A DNA stretch of 64,000 nucleotides from Pleomorphomonas sp. NRK KF1 (lineage in GTDB: Bacteria; Pseudomonadota; Alphaproteobacteria; Rhizobiales; Pleomorphomonadaceae), in assembly GCF_023721755.1 (NCBI RefSeq), contig NZ_JAMDLH010000006.1, positions 1 through 64,000 on the forward strand, given 5' to 3'. The translations under genes and the position numbers were made by a program. The first letter of the stretch is position 1; each line of letters opens with the position of its first letter. The notes under the pieces were generated by a model. That model had not been told where the DNA came from and ran no database searches. It saw nothing but the letters and a program-made list of their open reading frames with translations. Shown in pieces: positions 9,793 through 18,174 of the stretch.

Positions 9793-12195
9793 TCACTCCG
9801 CCGGCTGCGCGGCGAGCGAACGTCCCCGCGTCCGACCCGCCATCCACATGGCGGCGATGCCCACCGCGAAGATGATGGCGGCCGCCAACAACCAGCGTGT
9901 GGAGCTGGCCGGGTGGGCAGCGAACGTCGCAGCCTGATAGAACGAAACGGCGGCGAGATAGCCGATGGCGGTCGTCCAGACGGTGGCAAAAGCTGTCCAC
10001 CTGCCACCGATCTCGTGACGCATGGCGCCGAGGGCGGCGACGCACGGAGTGTAGAGCAGGATCAGCAGCATGTAGGAGAAAGCCGCGGCGGTTCCGCCGA
10101 AGTGCGACTGCATGGCGCCGAACACCGAGCCATCGACTTCAAGCTCCTCGGCGGCGGCGGCGCTGTCATCCACGTAGCCGACATTGATCCCGAGCGGATC
10201 GACGAGGCTGCCGCCAAGCGCACCGAGATTCTCGGGAATGGTCGCAAGCGCGTCGAGAAGCTTGCCGCCGAGACCAACCTCTTCCTCGGTAGCTACGGCG
10301 CCTTCGGTCGCGGCGGGAGCCGCCCCTTCCGTGCCAACCTGCTCGTAGAGGGCGTTGAGCGTTCCGATCACCGCCTCCTTGGCGAAAATGCCGGTGAACA
10401 GACCGACGGCGGCCGGCCAGTTGTCGCGGGTCACACCCATCGGCTCGAACACAGGCACCAGCTCCTGGCTGACGACCGCCAGCACGCTGCCACGCGTATT
10501 GTCCCGATCAACGCTGCCGTCGGTACCGATCGCCGACAGGAAAGACAGGACCATGACGATCGGCACGATCACCTGACCGGCGCGGAGGATGAACTCACGC
10601 AGGCGCTGCCAGGCCTGAACGATGACGGAGCGGATGGTGGGAATGTGGTAGGGCGGCAGCTCCATGACGAAGCGGGTCGGCTCGCCGTCAAGCAGCGTCG
10701 ACTTCAGGACGAGGCCAGTGAGCACGGCAAAGGCGAGACCGACGATATAGAGGCCGAAAACGATGTTCTGGCCGCTCACCGGGAAGAACGCGGCCGCGAA
10801 CAGTGCGAACACCGGAAGGCGGGCGCCGCAGGACATGAAGGGCGCCATCAGCGACGTCATGATGCGGTCGCGGCGGCTTTCGAGAGTACGCGTCGCCATG
10901 ATGGCCGGCACGTTGCAGCCGAAGCCGACGATCAGCGGCACGAAGGATTTGCCCGGCAGACCGATCGCCCGCATGGCGCGGTCCATGACGAAGGCGGCGC
11001 GGGCCATGTAGCCGGAGTCCTCGAGGAAGGACAGGAACAGGAACAGGCAGGCGATGATCGGCACGAATGTCGACACCGTCTGGATGCCCGAACCGAAGCC
11101 GACGAGAGCCGCCTCGACGATGGGAGGCGTGCCAATGGAGGCAAGCAGCTCGCCGAAGCTGTCTACGAAGACGGCGCCGAACGCCTGATCGAAGAAATCG
11201 ATGAAGGCTCCGCCCACCGAGATGGTGAACAGGAACATCAGGTACATGGCGAACAGGAAGATCGGGACGCCCAGCACGCGATTGAGGACGATGCGGTCGA
11301 TCATCTGCGACATTGAAGCGGACAACCGCTGCGTCCGCCGGAAGACGCCGGTCATCAGTTCGCCGATAAAGCGATAGCGGCCGTCGGCGATGACGATGTC
11401 GGCATCCTCGCCGGTCGCCGCTTCGATGGCGGCGCGGGCACTAGCAACGTCGCCGGCCAAGCTCGGTCCGGCAATGGCCTCGGCCAGCGTGTCGCCTTCG
11501 ATCAGCTTGAGCGCCACCCAGGCCGGGTCGGCCTTTGCCACGAGGGCGCCATCGGCGACGAGCGGCACCAAGGTGGAAATGGCTGCGACGACTGCCGGGT
11601 CCTGCTCGGGCCGGGCAACGGGCCTCTGTCCTGCGCGAGCAGCCTCGACGATCGCCGACTTGATGGCGCGACGGCGACCATGGCCATGATGATGACCGTG
11701 GTGATGGGCGTGTTGATGACGACCGAGCCCGCGCGTCGCGACCGTCGGAATGACGGGGCAGCCGAGCCGCTTCGACAGTTCGTCGATGTCGATTTCGACG
11801 CCGTCCGCTTTGGCCATATCCATCATGTTGAGCACGACGAGCATCGGCACGCCGAGCTCGATGAGCTGGGTGGTGAGGTAGAGATTGCGTTCGAGGTTGG
11901 ACGCATCGACGATATTGAGGACTAGGTCGGCTTCGCCGGACATGACGAAGTCGCGCGCCACCCGCTCATCCTGCGAACCGGCGTCGGCGCTGCCGATCAG
12001 GTAAACGCCCGGCAGATCGACCACATCCACCGACTGGCCTTCGAAGATGAAGCGGCCCACGCGCTTTTCGACGGTGACGCCCGGCCAGTTGCCGACCTTC
12101 TGCGTCGCACCGGTCAAGGCGTTGAACAGCGTGGACTTGCCACAGTTGGGATTACCGACGACGGCGACGACGAGAGGCTTTTCCGCGACCATCAT
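9793..12195 (-). CDS. feoB: Ferrous iron transporter FeoB
   Basis: This 800-residue inner-membrane protein imports Fe(II). The N-terminal G domain has G1 GNPNCGKS (14-21), G3 DLPG (60-63) and G4 NMMD (123-126). A membrane region with the duplicated Gate motifs follows, with several hydrophobic helices from about residue 300 on. Between the G domain and the helical spacer lies a striking His-rich tract at residues 160-172 with nine histidines in thirteen positions. A further soluble insert of about 100 residues separates late membrane helices. The start overlaps the feoA stop by 4 nt (ATGA), so the two are coupled. Confidence 0.96.
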   Translation of the reverse strand: MMVAEKPLVVAVVGNPNCGKSTLFNALTGATQKVGNWPGVTVEKRVGRFIFEGQSVDVVDLPGVYLIGSADAGSQDERVARDFVMSGEADLVLNIVDASNLERNLYLTTQLIELGVPMLVVLNMMDMAKADGVEIDIDELSKRLGCPVIPTVATRGLGRHQHAHHHGHHHGHGRRRAIKSAIVEAARAGQRPVARPEQDPAVVAAISTLVPLVADGALVAKADPAWVALKLIEGDTLAEAIAGPSLAGDVASARAAIEAATGEDADIVIADGRYRFIGELMTGVFRRTQRLSASMSQMIDRIVLNRVLGVPIFLFAMYLMFLFTISVGGAFIDFFDQAFGAVFVDSFGELLASIGTPPIVEAALVGFGSGIQTVSTFVPIIACLFLFLSFLEDSGYMARAAFVMDRAMRAIGLPGKSFVPLIVGFGCNVPAIMATRTLESRRDRIMTSLMAPFMSCGARLPVFALFAAAFFPVSGQNIVFGLYIVGLAFAVLTGLVLKSTLLDGEPTRFVMELPPYHIPTIRSVIVQAWQRLREFILRAGQVIVPIVMVLSFLSAIGTDGSVDRDNTRGSVLAVVSQELVPVFEPMGVTRDNWPAAVGLFTGIFAKEAVIGTLNALYEQVGTEGAAPAATEGAVATEEEVGLGGKLLDALATIPENLGALGGSLVDPLGINVGYVDDSAAAAEELEVDGSVFGAMQSHFGGTAAAFSYMLLILLYTPCVAALGAMRHEIGGRWTAFATVWTTAIGYLAAVSFYQAATFAAHPASSTRWLLAAAIIFAVGIAAMWMAGRTRGRSLAAQPAE
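11680..11718 (-). other. His-rich insertion in FeoB (residues 160-172)
   Basis: The thirteen codons encode nine His, with Gly, Gln and Ala between and three Arg just after. The tract follows the G5-like TVATRG segment. It is not part of the core FeoB fold and probably binds a divalent metal; that role is inferred from composition alone. Confidence 0.85.
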
Positions 12196-12425
12196 ACGGC
12201 CTCCAGCTCAAGGATGGCCGCTTCGGACTTGCGAAGGGTCAGCGTGAAGTTGCGAACGGAGATTTCGATCGGGTCGCCGAGCGGCGCCTTGCGCCGAACT
12301 TCCAGCACCGCGCCAGGGGTCAGTCCCATGGCGAGCAGGCGCTGCCGGTAACCGCGATCGCCGGCCACCAGGCCCGTGACGCGGGCGCTGTCGCCCGGCT
12401 TCATCGTTTCGATCGAAAGGCCCAT
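12192..12425 (-). CDS. feoA: Ferrous iron transport protein FeoA
   Basis: This 77-residue SH3-like protein has the typical FeoA pattern: MKPGDSARVTGL, then YRQRLLAMGLTPGA, and PIEISVRNFTLTLR near the end. FeoA is a cytoplasmic partner needed for FeoB activity. It is the first gene of feoA-feoB-feoC on the - strand and has about 0.8 kb of non-coding DNA upstream. A possible Fur-family operator lies 62-82 bp before the start codon. Confidence 0.93.
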   Translation of the reverse strand: MGLSIETMKPGDSARVTGLVAGDRGYRQRLLAMGLTPGAVLEVRRKAPLGDPIEISVRNFTLTLRKSEAAILELEAV

Positions 12426-12486
12426 TCATTCGCACTCCGCCCAGTGGAGCGCCCGGCCGGATTATCCCAGCCGGCAGCATCGACAC

Positions 12487-12507
12487 TGCAACTCACTCTC
12501 AACTGTA
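12487..12507 (-). promoter_or_regulatory. Candidate Fur-family operator upstream of feoA
   Basis: On the + strand this 21-bp site reads TGCAACT, seven bases, then AACTGTA. The outer halves are an imperfect dyad and the middle CACTCTC resembles the core of Fur-type boxes (TGAGAGTGAG on the - strand). Its position suits control of the feo operon, but alphaproteobacterial iron control may instead use Irr or RirA, and the match is by eye. Confidence 0.35.
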
Positions 12508-13120
12508 TATGTCCTCGTGCAGATGCCTCTCAATTCGTATTCGACCTTAGACTTAACGAATCTCACGGAGGGTGCAGAAAAAACACAGTGTTTTCGGCGG
12601 TCGTGCGCGTGCAAACATGGCAGTAGAACAACGCTCTACGCGTGTAGAATCCGCCCGTTCCTGGTCGCCTTGGACGACACCCTCGCCGAAAGGAGGCTGG
12701 AAATTCGATTTCCTCCGGTCTAAACTTGCTTTCTGCAGTGAACTTTGAATGTCGACGGTTCACAGCGGTAGGCGGTCGATGAACATCTCATAGATAAACC
12801 GATTAATCCGCCGACGAATACTGTCCTCGCTCTTGCTGCGCGGATGATCGGTCGCTGACCGGGAAGACCGGACAAGATCACTCAATGGGCGCTGCCCTTG
12901 ATGGATTCCTGCTTTAAGACCAGCGTGTTGACAGACGGGAGTGGGAAACCGGAGATTGGAGGGCAAGGAAGGTGCCCTGCAAAAAACGCATAGCAGTAAA
13001 ACCTTCGCAGTTTCACGTAGTCCCCGGTTGAGTACTTACGACAACGTTCCGCCACGCCTCTATAACGGCAGAAGGGTCTATCGGTAACAACACCGAAGCC
13101 CAAGTAAGTTTCGTATAGTT

Positions 13121-13134
13121 TTGACTGAAATCAA
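13121..13134 (+). promoter_or_regulatory. FNR/FixK-like box upstream of nifJ
   Basis: TTGACTGAAATCAA matches the FNR/FixK consensus TTGAT-N4-ATCAA at nine of ten defined positions. It lies about 106 bp before the nifJ start. By family knowledge such a site activates genes under low oxygen, which suits an oxygen-labile 2-oxoacid:ferredoxin oxidoreductase. A class II promoter would put the transcript start near 13169; no clear -10 element was identified. Confidence 0.65.
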
Positions 13135-13239
13135 GGTCAGAACTCCATCGGCAGCTGAACATCGGCGTATCGTTGCCCGGACCTCGGCCAGTGACTGATC
13201 GGACGGGGGCGGGCAGGAACACCAGATGCAGCAGGACGG

Positions 13240-16200
13240 ATGCAGCAAATGAGCGCGAAATATCCAGGTCTTCCCACGGTCATCAACGGCAACGGCGCCG
13301 TTGCCCATGTCATGGGCCACGTATGCGGCGGCGTCATCGGCTACCCGATTACGCCCTCGACCGAGATTTCCGAAATCTACGAGAGCTTCCGCGCTGGCGG
13401 CGGCTGCAACGTCTGGGGTCGTCACCCGTTCTTCTACGAGCCGGAAGGTGAGCATTCGGCCCAGTCGGGCGCCCTGGGCGCGGCGCTGACCGGCGGCAAG
13501 TTCATCTCCAATGCCTCGTCCTCGCAGGGCATCCTCTATGGCCTCGAGTCGCACTACGTGACCGTCGGCAAGAAGGCCGGCGGCTTCGTGCTGCAGGTTG
13601 CCGCCCGCGTCGTGTCGAAGCACTCGCTCAACGTCATGGCCGGCCATGACGACGTCTACTCGCTGCTGCCCACCGGCTACACCATCCTGTTCGGCGCCAA
13701 CCCGCAGGAAGCGGCCGACCTCGCCGCCATCTCCTACAAGGTGTCCGCGCTGTCGCTGGTGCCGGTCGCCAACTCGATGGACGGCTTCGCGACCTCGCAC
13801 ATGCTGTCGGAAGCCAAGATGCCGGAACCGGCGCTGCTGAAGGAGTTCCTCGGCGACCCGACCGGCCGCATCAAGTGCCCGACCGTCGCTCAGGAAATCC
13901 TGTTCGGCGCCAAGGGTCGCGCCTATCAGCTACGCCAGTGGCTGGTGCGCAAGAAGGATACCTTCGTCGCCGCCGACGCCACCTCGCTCAAGGCCTATAT
14001 TGACGCCAACGAAGACGCCATCGAGGCCGACAACGAAGGCAAGCTGATCGAGACCGCCGCCAAGTGGGTTCCGGCCGATCTCAAGGGCCAGTTCAAGCGC
14101 CAGTGGCTAAATGCCTGGGAAAAGGGCACCCGCCAGCTGGTCCCGGCCCTTGTCGACATCCACAACCCCGGCCTGACCGGTGGCGTGCAGAACCAGCCCG
14201 ACTTCCAGTCCGGCGCCGCCGACCATCGCACCCACTTCGTCGTGGACGTGCCGAAGTTCGTCAAGCAGGCCATGGACGAGTACGGTGAGCTGACCGGCCG
14301 CCACTATTCGCCCATCATGACCTACAAGACGGAAGACGCCGACTACGTCATGATCGGCCTCGGCTCGGTCACCGATGACGTCGAGGCGGTTGTCGATTAC
14401 CTGCGCTCGAAGGGCCGCAAGGTCGGCTCGATCGCCGTCAAGCTGCTGCAGCCGTTCCCGGAAGCCGAACTGATCGCCGCCATCGCCGGCAAGAAGGCCG
14501 TCACGGTGCTCGAGCGTTCGGACGATACCGCGCTCACCGGCTTCGTCACGCAGGCCCTGTTCAAGGCCCGCGAGAATGCCGACGGCGGCCGCCACGAAGG
14601 CATCCCCGCCATCGACAAGCTGCCGAAGGTCACCACGGCCATCTTCGGTCTCGGCGGTCATGACCTGCAGTCGCGCCACATCGTCGCCGCCTTCGACAAC
14701 ATGGAAGCGGCCCGCAACAACCCGTTCGTCTACCTCGGCTCGCAGTTCTTCTCGAAGAATCCGAATGCGCGCATGAGCGAAGTCCAGGCCAAGCTCAAGG
14801 CTGCCTATCCGCAGACCGAGTTCATGGCTCTCGAGACGGGCGAGAATCCGCGCCTGCTGCCCGACGATGCCTTCCGCGTCCGCTTCCACTCGGTGGGCGG
14901 TTACGGCACCATCGCCACCGGCAAGCTCCTGACCGACATCCTGGCCGGCGCCCTCGGCCTCTACTCCAAGGCCGCTCCCAAGTACGGCTCGGAGAAGTCC
15001 GGCGCGCCCACCAACTACTACATCACCCTGTCTCCGGAGCCGGTGAAGATCACCAACGCCGAGATCGAGGACGTCGAGATCGTCATCTCGCCGGACCACA
15101 AGGTCTTCGCGCACTCCAACCCGCTGCGCGGTCTTGCCAAGGGTGGCACCTTCATCCTGCAGACCTCGAAGTCGCCGCTTGAGGCGTGGCTCGACATGCC
15201 GGCCTCGGCCCGCAAGACGATCCGTGATCGTGAGATCAAGTTCCTGGTGGTCGACGCCTTCGCCGTCGCCAGCAAGAATGCGCCTTCGCCGGAACTCGCC
15301 ACCCGCATGATGGGCATCGCCTTCATCGGCGCGCTCTGCGGCCACGAGAAGCGCATCACGGCCGGTGCCGACCGTGCCGCCATCCTGGAGAAAGTGCGTC
15401 AGCAGATCTCCAAGAAGTTCGGCGCCAAGGGCGAAGCCGTCGTCGCCGGCAACATGGCGGTCATCGCCGAGGGTGCCGAGGCGACCCACGAAGTCGCCTA
15501 CAACGATCCGGCCTTCGTCAAGGCCGAGGCCGACGCTCCGGCGCATCAGGGCCGCTCGGTGGCGATCTCCGCCTCCATGTGCAGCCTCGAAGCCTCCTCG
15601 CCTGCCGGTATCTTCGATGCCGAGTATTACGAGGACATGCTGGCTGGTCCCTTCAAGGACGGCACCATCGGCGAGTCGCCGGTTCTGCCGGGCACCGGCA
15701 TGTTCATGCCGGCCGGTTCCGCCGCCATGAAGGACAAGGGCCTGTTCCGCCGGCAGGTGCCGGTGTTCGACGCCGAGAAGTGCACGGCCTGTCTTGAGTG
15801 CACTCTGGTCTGCCCCGACGCCGCCATGCCGTCGACGGTGCACGAGATCGACGATCTCGTCGCCACCGCCGCTCGCCAGATCGACGTCGCGGAAGCCCGC
15901 CGCGCCGAAATCGTGAGCAAGGCGCCGGCGATCGCCACCGCCATCCGCGAAGTCTACAAGGCTCAGCCGAAGGCCCGCGCCTTCCATGAGATCTTCGCCC
16001 AGGTGGCGCCCGGCATCGCTGCCGGCGACGCGTCGCTCGCCCTCGACTTCGACAAGATGACGACGGTTCTCGCCAACTTCCCGGTGGCGCGTACCCGCCT
16101 GTTCTTCGACCAGGCCGAGAAGAAGGTGCCCGGTTCCGGCGCCCTCTATTCGGTTGGCCTCGACCCGTGGAAGTGCTCGGGCTGTCTCGAGTGCACCACC

Positions 16201-17877
16201 GTCTGCGGTTCCGATGCCCTGGTTCAGACGGAGCAGGACGATGCGCTGCTCGAGACGCTTCAGGCTCGCTTCGAGTTCCTGACCAAGACGGCCAACACGC
16301 CGTCGCGCTTCACCGAGCAGCTCACCGGCGCCAACGCCAAGCGTCTCATCCTCGACCGCGACAACTACTATGCCATGACCGGTGGTCACGGCGGTTGCCG
16401 TGGCTGTGGCGAAGTCACCGCTCTGCGCCTGATCATGGCGGCGAACAACGCTCTCCAGGGCCGCGCCCGCAAGGAGCACATCGCCGAGGTCGAAGCGCTG
16501 ATCGGCAAGCTTGAGACCAAGCTCGCCAGCGTGACCGACGAGGCGCGTGCCGCCCGCATCAAGTCGGCGCTCGAGACGATCAACCATCACCTCTTCCTTC
16601 TGGAGAGCGGTCCGACGGGCGAAGGCCCGGCTGCCGCGGTGGTTGCCAACTCGACCGGCTGTTCGAGCGTGTACTCCTCGACCTTCCCGTACAACCCCTA
16701 CCGCGATCCGTGGGTGAACAGCCTGTTCCAGGATGCTCCGGCGCTCGCCAAGGGTATCTACGAAGGCATCGCGGCCGACGTGCTGGTGAACTTCCGTGCC
16801 ATGCGCATCGCCGAGCTCGAGCTCGACGACAAGTATGATCCGGCAGTCCACGACAAGATGTTCCGGACCTTCGGTTGGGAGCAGTTCAGCGACACCGAAC
16901 TCGGCCGCCTGCCGACCGTGTTCTCCATCGGCGGCGACGGCGCCACCTACGACATCGGCTTCGGCGCGCTGTCGCGGTTGCTCTCGACCAAGACACCGAT
17001 CAAGGTGATCGTGGTCAACACCGGCGTGTACTCCAACACCGGTGGCCAGGCTTCGACCTCGTCGCTGATCGGTCAGGACTCCGACCTCGCCCGCTACGGC
17101 GCGGCGCATGCCGGCAAGACTGACAACCGCAAGGAACTGGGCCTGATCGCCGCCTTCCACCCGGCGGTGATGGTGGTGCAGACTGCGACCTCCATCCAGG
17201 GCCACTTCCTGAAGAACGTCCTCTCCGCCCTGTCGCGGACGACGTCTCCGGCCATCATCGACGTCTACACGCCCTGCCAGGGCGAGCAGGGCATCGGTGA
17301 CGACGTGTCGAGCGAGCATGCCCGCCTCGCCGTCGAGAGCCGCACCAGCCCGGTCTACGTCCACAATCCGGACGGCGGCTCGGTGCTGAAGGAGCGCTTC
17401 TCGCTGGACGGCAACCCCGACGTCGAGCAGGACTGGACGACCCTCGTCCTGACCTACACCGACGCCGACGGCAACGAGCAGACGAAGGAAGTGCCGCTCA
17501 CCCCGGCCCACTTCGCTCATCAGGAAGGCCGCTTCAAGAAGCAGTTCACCGGCAAGCCGCTTGCCGATGACGTCAACAACGCCGTGTCGATCGACGAGTT
17601 CATCGACCTCAGCGACGACGAGCGGGTCGGCAAGATCCCGTTCATCTGGGAAGTCAAGAAGGGCAAGCTGATCCGCTTCCCGGTGCCGGCCCAGATCGTT
17701 CGCCTGGTCGAAGAGCGCCGTCGCTTCTGGCGCACGCTCCAGAACCTCGCCGGCATCGACGCTGCCAAGCTCGACGAGGCCCATCAGGCCGAACTCGACG
17801 CCCTGCAGAGCCGCTACGACGAAGCTCTTGCGGAGATCGAGACGCTGAAGGGCGCCGCGACCAGCGCTGCCGAGTAA
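13240..17877 (+). CDS. nifJ: NifJ-type pyruvate (2-oxoacid):ferredoxin/flavodoxin oxidoreductase, long form
   Basis: This single-chain enzyme oxidises pyruvate or a related 2-oxoacid with CoA and passes low-potential electrons to ferredoxin or flavodoxin. The N terminus has the thiamine-enzyme segment GYPITPSTEISE. Two 4Fe-4S motifs follow: C848/C851/C854/C858 (CTACLECTLVCP) and C979/C982/C985/C989 (CSGCLECTTVCG). The thiamine diphosphate domain has GGCRGCGE near residue 1050 and GDGATYD near 1230 with NTGVYSNTGGQ. At 1,545 residues it is much longer than classic NifJ (about 1,170-1,200), with a widened gap between the clusters and a C-terminal extension. Starts at 13240 and 13249 are both possible. 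An FNR-like box lies upstream and a terminator follows. Confidence 0.88.
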   Translation: MQQMSAKYPGLPTVINGNGAVAHVMGHVCGGVIGYPITPSTEISEIYESFRAGGGCNVWGRHPFFYEPEGEHSAQSGALGAALTGGKFISNASSSQGILYGLESHYVTVGKKAGGFVLQVAARVVSKHSLNVMAGHDDVYSLLPTGYTILFGANPQEAADLAAISYKVSALSLVPVANSMDGFATSHMLSEAKMPEPALLKEFLGDPTGRIKCPTVAQEILFGAKGRAYQLRQWLVRKKDTFVAADATSLKAYIDANEDAIEADNEGKLIETAAKWVPADLKGQFKRQWLNAWEKGTRQLVPALVDIHNPGLTGGVQNQPDFQSGAADHRTHFVVDVPKFVKQAMDEYGELTGRHYSPIMTYKTEDADYVMIGLGSVTDDVEAVVDYLRSKGRKVGSIAVKLLQPFPEAELIAAIAGKKAVTVLERSDDTALTGFVTQALFKARENADGGRHEGIPAIDKLPKVTTAIFGLGGHDLQSRHIVAAFDNMEAARNNPFVYLGSQFFSKNPNARMSEVQAKLKAAYPQTEFMALETGENPRLLPDDAFRVRFHSVGGYGTIATGKLLTDILAGALGLYSKAAPKYGSEKSGAPTNYYITLSPEPVKITNAEIEDVEIVISPDHKVFAHSNPLRGLAKGGTFILQTSKSPLEAWLDMPASARKTIRDREIKFLVVDAFAVASKNAPSPELATRMMGIAFIGALCGHEKRITAGADRAAILEKVRQQISKKFGAKGEAVVAGNMAVIAEGAEATHEVAYNDPAFVKAEADAPAHQGRSVAISASMCSLEASSPAGIFDAEYYEDMLAGPFKDGTIGESPVLPGTGMFMPAGSAAMKDKGLFRRQVPVFDAEKCTACLECTLVCPDAAMPSTVHEIDDLVATAARQIDVAEARRAEIVSKAPAIATAIREVYKAQPKARAFHEIFAQVAPGIAAGDASLALDFDKMTTVLANFPVARTRLFFDQAEKKVPGSGALYSVGLDPWKCSGCLECTTVCGSDALVQTEQDDALLETLQARFEFLTKTANTPSRFTEQLTGANAKRLILDRDNYYAMTGGHGGCRGCGEVTALRLIMAANNALQGRARKEHIAEVEALIGKLETKLASVTDEARAARIKSALETINHHLFLLESGPTGEGPAAAVVANSTGCSSVYSSTFPYNPYRDPWVNSLFQDAPALAKGIYEGIAADVLVNFRAMRIAELELDDKYDPAVHDKMFRTFGWEQFSDTELGRLPTVFSIGGDGATYDIGFGALSRLLSTKTPIKVIVVNTGVYSNTGGQASTSSLIGQDSDLARYGAAHAGKTDNRKELGLIAAFHPAVMVVQTATSIQGHFLKNVLSALSRTTSPAIIDVYTPCQGEQGIGDDVSSEHARLAVESRTSPVYVHNPDGGSVLKERFSLDGNPDVEQDWTTLVLTYTDADGNEQTKEVPLTPAHFAHQEGRFKKQFTGKPLADDVNNAVSIDEFIDLSDDERVGKIPFIWEVKKGKLIRFPVPAQIVRLVEERRRFWRTLQNLAGIDAAKLDEAHQAELDALQSRYDEALAEIETLKGAATSAAE

Positions 17878-17902
17878 TCGGCTACTAAATGCAAGTTGAT
17901 TT

Positions 17903-17930
17903 GGCCGCCGGGAAACCGGCGGCCTTTTCT
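17903..17930 (+). terminator. Intrinsic terminator after nifJ
   Basis: GGCCGCCGG at 17903-17911 pairs perfectly with CCGGCGGCC at 17916-17924 around a GAAA loop and is followed by TTTTCTTT. It sits 26 bp after the nifJ stop. Confidence 0.92.
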
Positions 17931-18116
17931 TTACTTGTTCATTACCTGAAAAATGACTACGTCAAAGTACTATCAAAAGCGAAACAACATATCTCTTTAA
18001 TACGATATTAGTTCGCCCTGCCGATCATGCGGGCTCCGAGGACCGAATGCACTCCACGCGTCTGCCCGTGGTTCAGCAATGGGTCTCGTCTCTCCATCGC
18101 AAGCCATGTCTCTCCC

Positions 18117-18134
18117 TCCCTTGCCCGCAAGGGA
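18117..18134. repeat. Short inverted repeat in the leader of the chemoreceptor gene
   Basis: TCCCTTGC and GCAAGGGA form a perfect 8-bp stem around two bases, about 40 bp before the start codon of the chemoreceptor gene. The surrounding 17933-18030 is AT-rich and could hold the promoter, but no confident -35/-10 pair was found. The role of the repeat is unknown. Confidence 0.4.
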
Positions 18135-18174
18135 AGGCGCCGACGCTTTGCCCACCCCTCCCCAGGGAGCCTTC

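Larger units (their letters stand above)
12426..13239. other. Intergenic stretch between feoA and nifJ with no convincing gene
   Basis: This 814-bp stretch is visibly less GC-rich than its surroundings and separates two divergent genes. It holds the possible Fur-family site at 12487-12507, a perfect 7-1-7 inverted repeat AAAACAC-A-GTGTTTT at 12580-12594, and the FNR-like site at 13121-13134. Short open frames exist on both strands (for example 12760-12966 on -), but none has a recognisable domain, a clear ribosome site or typical codon use. Confidence 0.6.

Noticed and set aside
9913-11316. A 467-codon open frame on the + strand opposite feoB
   Set aside because: FeoB motifs and membrane helices on the - strand explain the region; the + translation is charged and repetitive, as expected from antisense of hydrophobic codons.
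12760-12966. A 68-codon - strand frame in the feoA-nifJ gap, considered as a transposase remnant
   Set aside because: The basic C-terminal stretch is suggestive only; there are no inverted repeats, target duplication or recognisable transposase motif.
13141-13239. A sigma-54 (-24/-12) promoter for nifJ
   Set aside because: No TGGC-N8-TGC-type element was found between the FNR-like box and the start codon, although rpoN is in the window.
14107-17784. A 1,225-codon open frame on the - strand opposite nifJ
   Set aside because: The + strand carries unmistakable NifJ motifs across the same interval; the antisense product has no recognisable domain.
18079-18174. An N-terminal extension of the chemoreceptor from the ATG at 18079
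   Set aside because: The added residues are Pro-rich and cross an inverted repeat; the ATG at 18175 has a proper ribosome site and starts right before the first membrane helix.
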